Shown piece by piece: positions 14,020-14,860 of a stretch of DNA of 14,860 nucleotides. Position 1 is the stretch's first letter; the number at the start of each line of letters is the position of its first letter. The translations under genes and the position numbers were made by a program. The notes beneath the pieces were generated by a model. That model had not been told where the DNA came from. It made no database searches and saw only the letters and a list, made by a program, of their open reading frames with translations. The stretch comes from Clostridiales bacterium (GTDB lineage: Bacteria; Bacillota; Clostridia; Lachnospirales; Lachnospiraceae): contig QAKV01000021.1 in assembly GCA_003343625.1 (NCBI GenBank), forward strand, positions 1 through 14,860, given 5' to 3'.

Positions 14020-14838
14020 TTGAAACTGTTTGACGGACATATTCATGCCGGGAACAATACCCAAGCAGGGGAAATAATAAGCTTTCTCGACAGGATAGGA
14101 GGAGACTACGGCCTTGTCTTAGCTGCGGACCACGGGAAATGGGACGATGACAATCCTGATGCGGTCTGCAGCGACGAAGCGGTCATTCGCCTGGTCAATG
14201 AGGGCGGCGGCAGACTGTACGGCCTCTCCTCCGTCAGCCCCTACAGCGAAGGCGGAGCCGGCCGGAAGGCCGAGAAGGCTTTTGCAAAGGGACTAAAGGG
14301 TCTGAAGATTTATCCTCACGGGGGATTTTTCCCCAACGATAAGCGTCTTTACGAGGCATATGAATTGGCCCAGAGCAAGGGCTATCCCGTTTTCATACAC
14401 ACAGGTATGAAGGCTCAGCGCAGCCAGCGGATGATCTATAATAACCCGATTTATATAGACGACATTGCTGTGGATTTTCCCAAACTGAAGATAGTAATAA
14501 TGCATGCGGCTTACCCCTGGACGGAAGAGGCGCTTGTGCTTTCCCATCTGAATAAAAATGTTATGGTGGACCTCACCTTCCTTGACGTGCTGTCCTACAC
14601 CTACGGCAGGGATCTGCTGGCTGAGGTTGCAAAGAGATTTTGCAAAGTGCTTGGGTCCGAAAAAATAATATGGGGCTCTGAGGGAGAGTATCTGGGCCTG
14701 GACGCCTTCAGGGACGATGGAATCTCACGGGTGAAAAACTGCCTTGCAGAGATCATGGATTTTGACTTTATTTCCCAGCGGGATAAAGAGAACATTCTGT
14801 ATAATAACACCTTAAATCTCTTAGGGGGCAACAGGTAG
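14020..14838 (+). CDS. Amidohydrolase_2-type TIM-barrel metal-dependent hydrolase (PF04909-like)
   Basis: A 272-aa protein of the amidohydrolase-2 group, which includes decarboxylases, lactonases and ring-opening hydrolases. It has the metal-binding pair H7 and H9 in FDGHIHAG, GLKIYPHGG (94-102), H127 in PVFIHTG, H162 in IVIMHAAYPW, and a C-terminal NILYNNTLNLLG (258-269) like the usual KILGGNAARLL ending. At the place where family members have the metal-binding Asp (FGSDYP type), it reads WGSEGEY, with Glu221 instead. The start is TTG 14020, with GGAGGG (14007-14012) 7 nt upstream; the in-frame TTG at 14014 is only 1 nt from that site. It follows the adenine deaminase-like gene after 19 nt and so belongs to the same operon. 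It may hydrolyse a lactone or decarboxylate a pathway intermediate. The right window edge lies 22 nt beyond the stop, so the operon could continue. Confidence 0.85.
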   Translation: MKLFDGHIHAGNNTQAGEIISFLDRIGGDYGLVLAADHGKWDDDNPDAVCSDEAVIRLVNEGGGRLYGLSSVSPYSEGGAGRKAEKAFAKGLKGLKIYPHGGFFPNDKRLYEAYELAQSKGYPVFIHTGMKAQRSQRMIYNNPIYIDDIAVDFPKLKIVIMHAAYPWTEEALVLSHLNKNVMVDLTFLDVLSYTYGRDLLAEVAKRFCKVLGSEKIIWGSEGEYLGLDAFRDDGISRVKNCLAEIMDFDFISQRDKENILYNNTLNLLGGNR

Positions 14839-14860
14839 AAGCCGGCCGTCTGGGCGGAAA

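Overview
The window reads as bacterial chromosome from a Gram-positive Clostridia-type organism, most likely a gut-associated Oscillospiraceae/Lachnospiraceae relative. This is inferred from strong AGGAGG-like ribosome binding sites, use of TTG and GTG starts, sigma-A-type promoters, a substrate-binding lipoprotein with an acidic/Ala/Pro linker, and mixed GC content with AT-rich regulatory gaps. All confident genes are on the + strand. I see no RNA genes, mobile elements or CRISPR.

Region 1 (1-3940): the 3' tail of an unidentified gene with a strong terminator (93-124), then a promoter (146-174) and a three-gene transport operon: a fused double ATPase of the nucleoside-type (NupO/BmpB-like) family and two permeases (NupP/NupQ-like). 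The genes overlap by 4 nt and 1 nt, and a 13-bp terminator hairpin follows (3898-3941). No BMP-type binding lipoprotein is visible.

Region 2 (3941-4742): a long AT-rich gap with no convincing gene. It holds an orphan terminator (4188-4222), a perfect 19-bp GntR/FadR-type palindrome (4428-4446), phased A/T tracts, a near-consensus promoter (TTTACA-17-TATACT, 4590-4618) and a second copy of the palindrome just after the transcription start (4654-4666).

Region 3 (4743-14838): an apparently single nine-gene catabolic operon. In order: Gfo/Idh/MocA dehydrogenase; GntR/FCD regulator; SDR dehydrogenase related to 2-keto-3-deoxy-L-fuconate dehydrogenase/BDH2; BKACE (DUF849) beta-keto acid cleavage enzyme; RbsA-, RbsC- and RbsB-like CUT2 ABC importer parts; an adenine-deaminase-family amidohydrolase with altered active-site motifs; and a PF04909-type amidohydrolase.

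Inferred function: a polyol-, sugar- or nucleoside-like compound is imported by the CUT2 transporter. It is then oxidised by two NAD(P)-dependent dehydrogenases, ring-opened or deaminated by one or both amidohydrolases, and cleaved by the acetyl-CoA-dependent BKACE enzyme. The GntR protein probably controls the operon through the two TTGG-N5-CCAA sites. I know of no described pathway with this gene set, and the divergent active sites of three enzymes suggest an uncharacterised substrate. That is inference from family knowledge and sequence motifs alone.
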